From the NCBI GenBank assembly GCA_964540575.1, contig CAZINI010000028.1, positions 1 to 39,224 on the forward strand: DNA of 39,224 bases, in the 5' to 3' direction. The stretch is from UMGS1889 sp964540575 (lineage in GTDB: Bacteria; Bacillota; Clostridia; Oscillospirales; Ruminococcaceae). Under the pieces are notes generated by a model. That model searched no databases, was not told the origin of the DNA, and worked only from the letters and a program-made list of their open reading frames with translations. Of this stretch, positions 22,804 through 31,282 are shown one piece after another (position 1 is the stretch's first letter; every line of letters starts with the position of its first letter). The position numbers and the translations under genes were made by a program.

Positions 22804-24804
22804 TCACCCTATCACCGAAAACCCCACAAGATCCGCCGCACTTGGAATACTTACTATTCCCGTACCCGAAAGCACCGCAGGAACTATGAAAACAACTGCA
22901 CTGATACAAAGGTTGGTGATACTGCTGTCACAGTAACAGCTTATGAGCATTACCGCAGCACCCACCGAAAAAGCAGCAAACATTCTCACAAGGAACATTA
23001 GCACAAGATAGCCAAGTATGCTTATTTCAAAGGGTACAAACCGCAGAAATTCAAGACTTTGTGCCGCCGCAAACAGATCGTTGCAGCCGCCCTCGCCTAT
23101 CAAAATCACCTGCGGAGCAAACACAGCCGCCGTAACGAGAATACTTGTGACACCGATTATGCCGAGCTTTACAGCCGTAAGCCGACCCCTGCCCTTAACG
23201 GAGGATCTCAGCACAGCGTTCATATTACAGCGGTTTTCATTGGCACAAATTCCTGCGAAAACACCCACCAATGCAAGCAAAATGTATAAAGCATTTTTGT
23301 TTGTAGTTGCAGTATCTCTCACCAGCAGAAGCTCGTAAATTTTGGGCTTGATTAGCTCGGTATTTATTCCTGTGCTGTCTGTATAAGCCAAGGCTTTATC
23401 TGTCTTTTCGATAAAATCATCAAGGGTAATAAGCTGTTCTTGCATATCAACCAGCCTGTTGTACTTTGGTATCAGGTCGTCTGTGAGATGGAAATCATTC
23501 GCCTCAAGTGACCTCATATATTCCCCGTAAAGAGCCTTTTGTCCGACATATACTCTGTCATATTCCGCTGTCATTTCGTTTCGCATTTCCTCGGTAATTG
23601 TTCCGCTGAATTTATCATAATACATATCCTCATATTTCGAGTATGTGGGGATCACATATCGGTACTGAAATGCCGAGGATACCGCAATATAAATTACAAC
23701 TGCGAGAATTATCAATCCCTTTTGGCTGATGAATACCTTTTTTGCTTCCCATATCGGCAATGGCATAGGCGGTACTTTTCGGCTGATAAAGCTTCTTACT
23801 CTATCCAACGCTATGCCGCCCGGAGAATATTCTTCGACCCTGTTCGATGTAAACATACAGCACGCCACGGTAAGCAGAACGAAAACAGCTCCAACAACCA
23901 AAAGTGCACAAGTAAGAAAGTTCACCGCATTACCGAATATATTCAGATTGCAGTATTCTCTGAAAAAAACGTCCGTCCGAAGAATTGCCGCTATATTGCA
24001 GAATTTCAGCGGTGCAAGCCTGTCCGTTGGGAGAATTGCTTCGTATAAAATCAGCTGAACAGCAGCCGCACCGCCGAACATACCGAATGCGATCATCGGC
24101 TCAAAAAGGGCACTCAAAAAATACAGCAAAAGTCCCGAAACCGCCGCTCCGAGTGCCTTTAGCAGGACAGATAAAACGAGATAATCGGAAATTGTTATCG
24201 GGTATGGGCAAAGCGAAAATTCGGGGACGGATTGTATCGGTCGGAAAATTCCCATATCACCGCAGGATAAAACCGCCAACCAATAGCAGAAAAAATACAC
24301 CGTAACGCTTGACATAATTGCCGCTGTGATTATTATCCCCACACGTTGAACGGACAGCCTTCGTCTGCCGTTTTTTGTGCTTCGGACAAGCAGGTTAAGT
24401 CCTTTTTTTCGTTCCTCACAAAAGACTGCCGATATAAGTAATGTTACCGCTAAAATCAGAATATCACCCGTTACATATCCCGAAAGAAGCACAAAGCCCT
24501 TGTTGTTTCCCGGGGCGGGCTGAATATCCGAAATCTCTGCATAATCGGCGGCGGTTTTTCTTATATTCTCGGCGGAAAAGCCTCCCGATAAAACCGCAAG
24601 ACCGCTGTAATTCTCCGCATTTTCTCTTATTGATCTCAGCAGCTTCGGATAGCTCTCAATGTATGCCGAAAGCTCCTCACCCGACAGGGTTATTTCCTTT
24701 TCGCTTGCACAGTCATACAGGAAGAATACTGCCCCAAGCAGCGACGCTGTAAGCATAAAAAGTATTGTTTTTCGGGAGAGAAGGACTCGTCTGAATTCGC
24801 TCAT
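22804..24804 (-). CDS. ABC-2 type permease with two homologous halves
   Basis: A 666-residue membrane protein with about 12 predicted helices. The two halves look related: FCEERKKGLNLLVRSTKNGR followed by RRLSVQRVGII at about residue 135 matches NENRCNMNAVLRSSVKGRGR followed by LTAVKLGII at about 525. Each half starts with a helix and a large extracellular acidic loop. It probably arose by fusion of two ABC-2 permease domains, giving the full membrane part for the adjacent ATPase. Its start overlaps the ATPase stop (ATGA). Substrate unknown; peptide, lantibiotic or drug export is typical for such LytTR-linked systems. Confidence 0.85.
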   Translation of the reverse strand: MSEFRRVLLSRKTILFMLTASLLGAVFFLYDCASEKEITLSGEELSAYIESYPKLLRSIRENAENYSGLAVLSGGFSAENIRKTAADYAEISDIQPAPGNNKGFVLLSGYVTGDILILAVTLLISAVFCEERKKGLNLLVRSTKNGRRRLSVQRVGIIITAAIMSSVTVYFFCYWLAVLSCGDMGIFRPIQSVPEFSLCPYPITISDYLVLSVLLKALGAAVSGLLLYFLSALFEPMIAFGMFGGAAAVQLILYEAILPTDRLAPLKFCNIAAILRTDVFFREYCNLNIFGNAVNFLTCALLVVGAVFVLLTVACCMFTSNRVEEYSPGGIALDRVRSFISRKVPPMPLPIWEAKKVFISQKGLIILAVVIYIAVSSAFQYRYVIPTYSKYEDMYYDKFSGTITEEMRNEMTAEYDRVYVGQKALYGEYMRSLEANDFHLTDDLIPKYNRLVDMQEQLITLDDFIEKTDKALAYTDSTGINTELIKPKIYELLLVRDTATTNKNALYILLALVGVFAGICANENRCNMNAVLRSSVKGRGRLTAVKLGIIGVTSILVTAAVFAPQVILIGEGGCNDLFAAAQSLEFLRFVPFEISILGYLVLMFLVRMFAAFSVGAAVMLISCYCDSSITNLCISAVVFIVPAVLSGTGIVSIPSAADLVGFSVIG

Positions 24805-25664
24805 TTTCTGCCCTCCGCATAGTACAAATACACGTCCTCGAGGTTTACTCCCCTTGCAGATGAAAATCCCTCGGGACAGCTTTCGGCGGTGATCCGCAGA
24901 ACATATCCGCTATCCGTCTGATATACCTGTCCTTTTCCGATTTCCGCTTTTCGCCGGGATATTTCCTCGTAATCGCCGCATAGCTCGAACACCTTGTCCT
25001 TAACTCCCGAAATCAGCTGTGCGGGACTGCCGACAGCGGCAGGCTTGCCTTTACATAGCATGATCACGCTGTCCGCTATGGACTCAATATCGCTTACAAC
25101 GTGGGTCGCAAGGATAACCGTGCGGTTTCGGGCGGTATCGGATATGTAGTTACGAAGCCTTATTCGTTCCTCGGGGTCAAGTCCCGCAGTCGGCTCGTCA
25201 AGAATAAGTATTTCGGGGCGGTCAAGCATTGCGGCGGCGATAAGAACTCTCTGCCGCATACCGCCCGAAAAGCTCCCCAGCCGCTTGTGTGCAGCTTTGG
25301 AAAGACTTACAACCTCTAAAAATTCTTCGGTCTGTGCCTTACATTCCCGATGCTTCATTCCTTTCAGAGAGCCGATATAGTGCAGAAATGAACGGGCGGT
25401 AAAGTCCTCGTACATACCCTGAAGCTGGGGCGTATAGCCGACCTTTTTGCGGAATTTTGCACCGAGTTTCAAAACATCCTCGCCGTTATAGAGTATCTCA
25501 CCGTCTGTTCGTTTTATGTTGTCGGTGATGAGGTTCATAAGAGTGGATTTTCCTGCTCCGTTTGCACCGAGAAGCCCGTAAACACCCTTATCAAAGGTGA
25601 AATTTATATTGTTCAGTACGGTGTTGTCGCCGTATTTTTTTGTAAGATTTCGTAGCTCAAGCAT
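24801..25664 (-). CDS. ABC transporter ATP-binding protein
   Basis: A 287-residue ATPase. Walker A GANGAGKST is at 33-41, the signature FSGGM at 132-136, Walker B ILILDE at 152-157 and the switch histidine in ATHVVSD. The domain layout is that of ABC-2 exporters. The C-terminal about 70 residues beyond the ATPase core include a VFELCGDYEEISRR segment typical of drug and lantibiotic transporters. The start overlaps the lipoprotein stop (TAATG). It serves the duplicated permease downstream. Confidence 0.95.
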   Translation of the reverse strand: MLELRNLTKKYGDNTVLNNINFTFDKGVYGLLGANGAGKSTLMNLITDNIKRTDGEILYNGEDVLKLGAKFRKKVGYTPQLQGMYEDFTARSFLHYIGSLKGMKHRECKAQTEEFLEVVSLSKAAHKRLGSFSGGMRQRVLIAAAMLDRPEILILDEPTAGLDPEERIRLRNYISDTARNRTVILATHVVSDIESIADSVIMLCKGKPAAVGSPAQLISGVKDKVFELCGDYEEISRRKAEIGKGQVYQTDSGYVLRITAESCPEGFSSARGVNLEDVYLYYAEGRK

Positions 25665-26974
25665 TATTTTTCTCCTTCAATAAGCTGATAGAAATCAAAC
25701 GGCTCATACCACTGTGCCTTGCCTTCAATTATATCGGATATTTCACAGCAGAGCACAAGGCTGCGAATATCCTCATTATACTCGGAACGAGGGTCGTCGC
25801 TCGAAAGAAATGTGCAGATATACAGCTTTCCGTTTTGCGATTTAAGGCCATATTCAAGATACTCGCCCGAATTATTCGTTCTGCGTGGAATCGGAGCGTT
25901 CCACATATCATAAACTGCAAGGGCATTTCCGTCCTTATCCATGATCATGATCATATCCGAGTGATTTTTTGGGACGGCAGTTCCGCCTGTCCAGTAATGC
26001 TCGTCCCATATAATAAAAAGCTCCCCGTTCCACAAAAATTTCGCATTGGCAAAGGGCTTGTCCTCTATCGTAAGCTGTTCGGACATATCGGCGGTCGTAC
26101 CGCTTTTGGGGTCATATTTCCACAGCTTGGAGGGTGTTTCGCCCATTGTCGGTGTAGAATAATAAACGCACTCGTCTATCACCGCATAGGAAGTAAATTT
26201 TCCCGGTATATCCACCTTTTCTGTCAGTCCGCTTTCAAGATCGTATCGGTACATAGATTTTGAATCCTTGTTTTGCTTCATTGAAATCGTATAGTACAGC
26301 CAGTCCTCATAAAGAAAATAATCGCCTTGTCCGTAAAGTGTTTCGGTGAGGTCTGTATCGGGCACGGGGAGCCTTTTATAGCTTCTGCTGTCTATATCAA
26401 TTATCATGGTATTCGGCGTATATTCTGCTATTTCTGAAGGCAGGTCAAAATCATAAAACGGCACAATAGCATAGCCACGATGAACCGCCATAACTCTGCC
26501 GTAATTCTCACCGAGTATTGAGTGCATAACGCTATTATTTATTGTGGTCTGAAAGGTGCAAAGTTCTGTAAATTCCGTGCCGTCAGCTTTTGCACGAATA
26601 AGCTTGTAGTATTCCTTTTCTTCATTCTCTGCATACTCCGAGGCGGCATAATACACATATTCTCCGCTTTTGCAGATATTGCCGTCATATATTACGCCCT
26701 TTTTTGTAGCGGTGCAAAATTTGTTGCCATCATGCAGACATTCGGGCTTTGCACACAGGAAAACCGCCTTGCCCGTTGCCTTGTCGTAATAACACAGGGA
26801 AAGATTGAAGCTGTGAAGATTTGTGTAAAAGCCGTCCTCTGTTTCCATAATGGGATTTCCGTAAATATCGGAGGGATTGCCGCTTATGTAGTCGGGATAA
26901 TAAATCTTTTCCGCTGTGCAGGAAGAGAATAATACAGCCGATATTATCGTAAATATTCCAAAGATTTTTTTCAT
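25664..26974 (-). CDS. Lipoprotein with beta-propeller-like repeats
   Basis: A 436-residue exported protein. The lipobox F-S-S-C puts the lipidated cysteine at residue 19. The rest is built of repeating strands with the pattern of DUF5050-like/kelch-like propellers: YYAASEYAENEEKEYYKLIRA, DWLYYTISMKQNKDSKSMYR and ECVYYSTPTMGETPSKLWKY. A cysteine-rich segment (CAKPECLHDGNKFC) occurs near residue 75. It heads the transporter operon and is translationally coupled to the ATPase. It might sense or present the transported molecule outside the cell; this is inference. The leader upstream contains an inverted-repeat element. Confidence 0.8.
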   Translation of the reverse strand: MKKIFGIFTIISAVLFSSCTAEKIYYPDYISGNPSDIYGNPIMETEDGFYTNLHSFNLSLCYYDKATGKAVFLCAKPECLHDGNKFCTATKKGVIYDGNICKSGEYVYYAASEYAENEEKEYYKLIRAKADGTEFTELCTFQTTINNSVMHSILGENYGRVMAVHRGYAIVPFYDFDLPSEIAEYTPNTMIIDIDSRSYKRLPVPDTDLTETLYGQGDYFLYEDWLYYTISMKQNKDSKSMYRYDLESGLTEKVDIPGKFTSYAVIDECVYYSTPTMGETPSKLWKYDPKSGTTADMSEQLTIEDKPFANAKFLWNGELFIIWDEHYWTGGTAVPKNHSDMIMIMDKDGNALAVYDMWNAPIPRRTNNSGEYLEYGLKSQNGKLYICTFLSSDDPRSEYNEDIRSLVLCCEISDIIEGKAQWYEPFDFYQLIEGEK

Positions 26975-26991
26975 AATAGTATATTCCTTTC

Positions 26992-27151
26992 TATTGCTCC
27001 ACCAATTAACTGATGAAGATTTATGCGAAGAACCGCTGTCGAAAGACTAGGAAGAAAGCCGCAGGAATATGCGGATATTTCAAGGCTTTATGACGACGTA
27101 TTTCGGCAGCGGGGCAAGCAGAAAATTCAATAGTTAATTGGGGGAGCAATA
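26992..27151. mobile_element. 160-bp element with 19-bp inverted ends, in the transporter leader
   Basis: TATTGCTCCACCAATTAAC (26992-27010) and its inverted copy at 27133-27151 match at 18 of 19 positions. Seven more pairing bases (ATAGTAT against ATACTAT) lie outside them. The core reads as a short open frame on the plus strand (RLGRKPQEYADISRLYDDVF and a stop), which looks like a gene fragment. The element lies between the promoter at 27163-27191 and the lipoprotein start, so it is transcribed as part of the leader, where the ends would pair and expose the ribosome site. It may be an insertion or a regulatory leader. Confidence 0.6.
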
Positions 27152-27162
27152 ATACTATCTGC

Positions 27163-27191
27163 ATTGTATCAGACCACAGATAAAAAATCAA
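27163..27191 (-). promoter_or_regulatory. Promoter of the lipoprotein-ABC operon
   Basis: On the minus strand TTGATT (27186-27191) and TACAAT (27163-27168) with a 17-bp spacer. The -35 box overlaps the T-run of the upstream terminator hairpin. Leader length to the start at 26974 is about 180 nt. Confidence 0.7.
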
Positions 27192-27212
27192 CCGCTTTTA
27201 CAGAAGCGGTCA
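27182..27212 (-). terminator. Terminator of the regulator-kinase operon
   Basis: On the minus strand ACCGCTT and AAGCGGT form a 7-bp stem with a 6-nt loop, followed by GATTTTTT. It lies just after the kinase stop and shares bases with one operator half-site and with the next promoter. Confidence 0.6.
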
Positions 27213-27233
27213 ATTTTCCTGTAGAAGCGGTCA
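27202..27233 (-). promoter_or_regulatory. Paired direct repeats, probable LytTR operator
   Basis: AGAAGCGGTCA occurs at 27202-27212 and again at 27223-27233 (minus strand TGACCGCTTCT), exactly 21 bp apart. LytTR proteins bind two direct repeats spaced by about two helical turns upstream of the -35 box. The distal copy overlaps the kinase stop codon; the proximal one ends 10 bp before the -35. The LytTR regulator encoded upstream is the natural candidate. Confidence 0.65.
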
Positions 27234-29078
27234 TATATTATTTGTATTCAAAAGTATTTCCATAAGAAACACGTCATTTTCGGCGGTAATATTGACGTCG
27301 CCGCCGTAACGCCGTGCAATTTCCCTTACCCGCATAATTCCAAAACCATGAGAAGCGAAATCCTTTTTCGTGGTAAGTATCTTGTCGCCACGGCGTTTAA
27401 GTTCGTGCGAATAGGAATTTTTGCAGGAAATATAAAGCATATCAAGCTGCTTTCCGATTTTTACGGAAATTCTGTCGCCGCTGTTCGATGCCTCAATCGC
27501 ATTGTCAAGGATATTCCCGAAAATCGTGCACAAATCGTAGTCCGAAGCACTGCCGCTTATGGGACAATCAATTTCAAAGGCGATTTTACAGCCCTTTTCC
27601 GCTGCCTGCTCGGTTTTCTTGAACAGCAGTGCATCAAGCACATTCCGTCCTGTTTTTACGGGCATTGCCGCAAGGTCGGATTGCTCGGAAACCTCGGATA
27701 TATAGCGTTTAGCTTCCTCAATACTGCCCCTTTCGATAAGGGCACTTACGGCAAGAAGATGATTGTTTATATCGTGGCGAATTTTCCTGCTCTCGTTATA
27801 GCGGCGGTTGATTTCGTCGTAGTATTCCTGTTCTGTTTTTCTTATTGATGCATCGTTTTCAGACTTTAAAAGTTTAGCGGAATAAGTCCATAGCACAGTA
27901 ATTACCGCTGTCCCGAAAACAAGAAAAACAGGGATCCGAGCAACCGAAAGCCCGAAAATGTCAAGGTTAAGATAACGAATAAAAAACCTCTCGAAGCTGA
28001 AAAATGAGAGAATATTTATCTCGCTTAACAATGTTGGGACGGTAGGCGAAAGGGCGAGAAATACTTCCGTGAAAAGTACAGAAATAGCTGCTGCCGCCGT
28101 TATTATCCGATTTTTTCCCGATGAAAAAGCTGCTGCCGAAGCGATAAAAAGTATTACAAGACAGCCTGCAATTTTCATAAGAATAATAAGCGTCAAAAGC
28201 GTTCCTGCGTTTATTATGTAAGGACAGCTTTGAAAGCTTTTCATTGACTGGACCGCCGTTTCCATAGGCGGCAGACCAAGGTAATTTCCGATAAGCACAA
28301 GATTTGTGAGGTACATAGCACCCACGCCCAAAAGAGTAAAAATAACGGGAGATAGCAGGCTTTTTCTCCGTGAATTTTTAACTGCCGCAAGAGAAATTAT
28401 GGGCACGATCGCCGCAAAAATATCCGTGAGCCTGTAATTCAGAAACAGCATAAAACCCGTTTCACAGACAGGTGTAAGCGGTATATTTTCAAGCCCGTAA
28501 AAATCCTTTCGGGTGTTAATAATGTTGGCAAGGATTTGGCTGTCCTGCTTATATATAGAAATATCCGAAAGATGATCCGAGCGGTCGGTGATCCCTGAAA
28601 TATAGCTGCCGTAGCCGTTCAGATAGCGAAGATAATCGGCGGTTTCCTCTGCGGCGGTAAGCTCCCGCTCGATCACATTGGGTAAGGCTTCCTTGTCGGG
28701 CGTGAAGCGTGAAAGGGCGGCAGTATAAAGTTCCTCAGCCTTTTCGGTTCTTTCTTCGGAGGAAATTTCGCTCCAAACGGAAAGCAGATAACTGTCCTTT
28801 GTATCTATGTACCGCACCGCCGTCCGATAGTTCTCAAGCTCCTTTATTCGCTCTTCAAGGGAAAATATATCGGCTGAATAATCCCCCGAAATATCCTTTA
28901 AAAGCCGCTGTTTTATCCGAAGCACTGCCATATCCTCGGAGCTGCTCACTCCGTAAACATTGCGGCTCTGAACGGTTTCCGCCGAAATAACCGACGAATA
29001 AAGCACGAAAATATTCAGCAGAACTGCGGCAAGTATGAGTCCAAAAGGCAGAGCAAGATTTTTAATAAAACTTCTCAT
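27231..29078 (-). CDS. Sensor histidine kinase, GHKL type (LytS/AgrC-like)
   Basis: A 615-residue membrane kinase. There is one N-terminal helix (about 10-32), then an extracellular helical domain of about 170 residues rich in Glu and Tyr, then about six helices (about 215-395). The cytoplasmic kinase part has the H-box RKIRHDINNH with His435, the N-box NILDNAIEAS and the G-box GFGIMRVREIARRYGG, typical of LytTR-coupled kinases. It follows its regulator gene with a 4-nt overlap (ATGA). The large extracellular domain suggests sensing of a peptide or cell-envelope signal. It is not of the BceS small-kinase type. Confidence 0.92.
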   Translation of the reverse strand: MRSFIKNLALPFGLILAAVLLNIFVLYSSVISAETVQSRNVYGVSSSEDMAVLRIKQRLLKDISGDYSADIFSLEERIKELENYRTAVRYIDTKDSYLLSVWSEISSEERTEKAEELYTAALSRFTPDKEALPNVIERELTAAEETADYLRYLNGYGSYISGITDRSDHLSDISIYKQDSQILANIINTRKDFYGLENIPLTPVCETGFMLFLNYRLTDIFAAIVPIISLAAVKNSRRKSLLSPVIFTLLGVGAMYLTNLVLIGNYLGLPPMETAVQSMKSFQSCPYIINAGTLLTLIILMKIAGCLVILFIASAAAFSSGKNRIITAAAAISVLFTEVFLALSPTVPTLLSEINILSFFSFERFFIRYLNLDIFGLSVARIPVFLVFGTAVITVLWTYSAKLLKSENDASIRKTEQEYYDEINRRYNESRKIRHDINNHLLAVSALIERGSIEEAKRYISEVSEQSDLAAMPVKTGRNVLDALLFKKTEQAAEKGCKIAFEIDCPISGSASDYDLCTIFGNILDNAIEASNSGDRISVKIGKQLDMLYISCKNSYSHELKRRGDKILTTKKDFASHGFGIMRVREIARRYGGDVNITAENDVFLMEILLNTNNI

Positions 29079-29773
29079 TTTTCACCCAGCCTTTTCATAA
29101 CCGCAAGCATTACCGCTTTTCTGTTTCTCCTGCTGAGAGGCACGGTTGAGTCATTACAAAGGGTCACGGTGTCGCTGTTTATCCGCTTAATTTTGGATAT
29201 GTTTACGAAAACAGATTTATGAGTTTCAACGAAATCCTCTCCTAAAAGCTCCGACAGCTTTCCTATTGGACGGGTATCATTGAAGCTTACCTTTTCGGTT
29301 ATTATAACGCTTGTCCTGCCATCGGACTGAACCGAGAGTATTGTGTCAATGTGAATTAGCTCGGTGAAATCCCTGCCGTTTACTGCAAGAGTTTTGCGGC
29401 AGAAATGCTCCTGCCACAGCTTATTCAGAATCCGAGGAAGCTTTTCATCAAGGCTTTTCTTCACGATAAAGCCGTACGCACCCACGTCATAGCCGTCAAT
29501 CGCCCGATTTTCAAGGCTTGTTACGAATATTATGGGAGTAACTATACCCTTTTCACGAAGCTTACTTGCAGCTGTCATTCCATCATTACTGCTGCCTAAA
29601 TTTATGTCAAGGAAGACTATATCAGGCTCGTTGTTCTGTGCCTTTAAAAGTTCCTCGCCCTTTTCGTAAAAAGAAAACGTCGTTTCTATTTCCTTTTCTG
29701 AAAAGAAGCACTGTATTTCCTCTGAAAGCCGTTTAGCGAACACTTTATCGTCCTCACAGATCAAAATATTCAT
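29075..29773 (-). CDS. LytTR-family response regulator
   Basis: A 232-residue regulator. The start at 29773 is preferred over an upstream frame opening at 29827 because GAGGTGA precedes it and it begins the receiver core MNILICEDD. The phospho-acceptor is Asp56 in VFLDINLG; the conserved lysine is K105 or K106. The LytTR DNA-binding domain covers about 130-232 (VSFNDTRPIGKLSELLGEDF and VETHKSVFVNISKI). It pairs with the GHKL kinase and probably binds the direct repeats at 27202-27233 to drive the transporter operon. The promoter is at 29799-29827. Confidence 0.95.
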   Translation of the reverse strand: MNILICEDDKVFAKRLSEEIQCFFSEKEIETTFSFYEKGEELLKAQNNEPDIVFLDINLGSSNDGMTAASKLREKGIVTPIIFVTSLENRAIDGYDVGAYGFIVKKSLDEKLPRILNKLWQEHFCRKTLAVNGRDFTELIHIDTILSVQSDGRTSVIITEKVSFNDTRPIGKLSELLGEDFVETHKSVFVNISKIKRINSDTVTLCNDSTVPLSRRNRKAVMLAVMKRLGEK

Positions 29774-29798
29774 AACGTCACCTCGCTTTATTGTATTC

Positions 29799-29827
29799 AG
29801 TATAGCATATTTCGGGGAGGAATACAA
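29799..29827 (-). promoter_or_regulatory. Promoter of the regulator-kinase operon
   Basis: On the minus strand TTGTAT and TATACT with a 17-bp spacer. The leader to the start at 29773 is about 20 nt. Confidence 0.55.
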
Positions 29828-29928
29828 GCATAAAGCTTTTTCAAAATGTCGATATACGGCTATCCAAATCGAAAACTGTTGGATTTATATCAATCCACAA
29901 AATTATCCAAACGCCTTGGCAGAGTTGA

Positions 29929-30417
29929 ACCATCCATGACAAGCTTAATCTGAAAAGCACTACATACACCAGGCAGCGGCAGCTTACGAAGCGTGTCTAT
30001 GCTGCTATCGGTCACATACGGCTTGACAGGCTGACGACCCGTGAAATTCAAAAGTTCATCAACAGCCTTACACAGGACGGCGTGAACGAGAACACGGGCA
30101 AGCCCTTATCCCGAAAGGCCATGATACACTATCTGTCGTTCATCTCCACCGTTATCGACTACGCAATTAAAATGAATATGCTCAGCGATAACCCTTGCAG
30201 ACGTGTGACTATTCCCAAAGGCAGCAAGAAGGAACGCAAGATTTTAACCATCGATGAAACCGAAGAATTTTTCAAGCTCCTCAAGACTGCTCCGCTTAAA
30301 TATCAAGCCCTTTTCACCCTTGACATTTACTGCGGAATGCGAAGGGGAGAAATGCTCGGTCTGGAGTGGAAGGACATTGATTTTCAGACGGGAGCAGGAC
30401 GGAGCTTACGGGCGTGA
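29929..30417 (+). pseudogene. Tyrosine recombinase (integrase) fragment
   Basis: In-frame sequence runs from just after a TGA at 29926 to a stop at 30415-30417. It encodes the core-binding domain (LNLKSTTYTRQ, AAIGHIRLDRLTTREIQKFI) and the beginning of the catalytic domain with the first catalytic arginine region YCGMRRGEMLGLEWKDIDF. The N-terminal arm-binding part, and the C-terminal half with the H-x-x-R and tyrosine motifs, are missing. No start codon with a ribosome site is present; the first GTG at 30082 is internal to the domain. It is a remnant of a Tn916/ICE-type integrase gene. The 29828-29928 stretch before it holds no gene. Confidence 0.85.
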
Positions 30418-30433
30418 ACAGTGAGATGCAGTA

Positions 30434-31282
30434 CTATTTTCTGAAAAACAGCAGCCCGAAGCTTCCCGAGCCGCAGTTGCATGAAACAGTGGCAGAGGCA
30501 CTTTCCACGAAGATGTGCTTCCATTGGATGTGCTTTTGTGCTTCTTCAAGTATCATCTGCTGCATCTCATAGGGGCAGCCTGCCGTGATTATTATCACAA
30601 CGTCATCGGATATGCTTTCCTTTTTGCTAAGTGTCTTTTGGATATAGCCGCGGACATACTGTCTCATGTTTCCGAAGCATACTCCTCCCAAAACCATCTT
30701 GCTGTTTTTCATGGTAATTATCGGATGAATTGATAACGAGTCAAGCAGGTTTGAAAGCTTTTGGTTAAAGCGCTTGTTATAAGCAAGGCATTGTGTGGAC
30801 TTAACAGTAAAGGTGCAGTCGACCTTTTCCCGTACCCGCTCAATCTCCTGCAAAATTATCTCGGCGGTGGCGCCTTTTCTTGCAAGGTCGGCTGCCACAA
30901 GCACAAGCAGCCCCATGCCTCCCGAAAGCTTTCCCGAGTCAACAACATAAACATTGTCGATATCCTTCGCAGCCTGTGTTGCGGCATCGAAGCCGCCGCC
31001 TGTGTTCTTTGCAAGGGAAATATGGATAAGCTTTCTTTTTCCGCCTTCCGTCTGTTTCAGAAAGAAATCCTTGTACTCTTCTGCCGACGCATTCATGCTG
31101 GCAGCCATCTTTTTGTCCTTTTCAATGTACTCAAGTATGCTGTCGGAATTTATCTCGTTTATGTCCTGAAAGCGTGCATTCTCCATCTGCATATAGTAAT
31201 ACATAACGGGAATGGAATATTTGTCGATAAGCTTTTTAGGGAGGTCACATACGCAATCGGTGGATACAATAACTCTATTCAT
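30434..31282 (-). CDS. DegV family fatty-acid-binding protein
   Basis: A 282-residue cytoplasmic protein of normal DegV length. The N-terminal STDCVCDLP, the loop TEGGKRKLIHISLAKNTGGGF and the later IITMKNSKMVLGG match the family. DegV proteins bind long-chain fatty acids; in Firmicutes FakB members deliver them to the FakA kinase. No FakA gene is in view. The start overlaps the stop of the hybrid kinase by 8 nt (ATGAATAG), so it is translated with a signalling operon, an unusual context for DegV. Confidence 0.92.
   Translation of the reverse strand: MNRVIVSTDCVCDLPKKLIDKYSIPVMYYYMQMENARFQDINEINSDSILEYIEKDKKMAASMNASAEEYKDFFLKQTEGGKRKLIHISLAKNTGGGFDAATQAAKDIDNVYVVDSGKLSGGMGLLVLVAADLARKGATAEIILQEIERVREKVDCTFTVKSTQCLAYNKRFNQKLSNLLDSLSIHPIITMKNSKMVLGGVCFGNMRQYVRGYIQKTLSKKESISDDVVIIITAGCPYEMQQMILEEAQKHIQWKHIFVESASATVSCNCGSGSFGLLFFRK

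Noticed and set aside
29774..29928. Gene fragment upstream of the integrase remnant
   Set aside because: A short open stretch (about 25 codons) ends in a stop and shows no recognisable family; it may be integrase-linked debris but cannot be supported.
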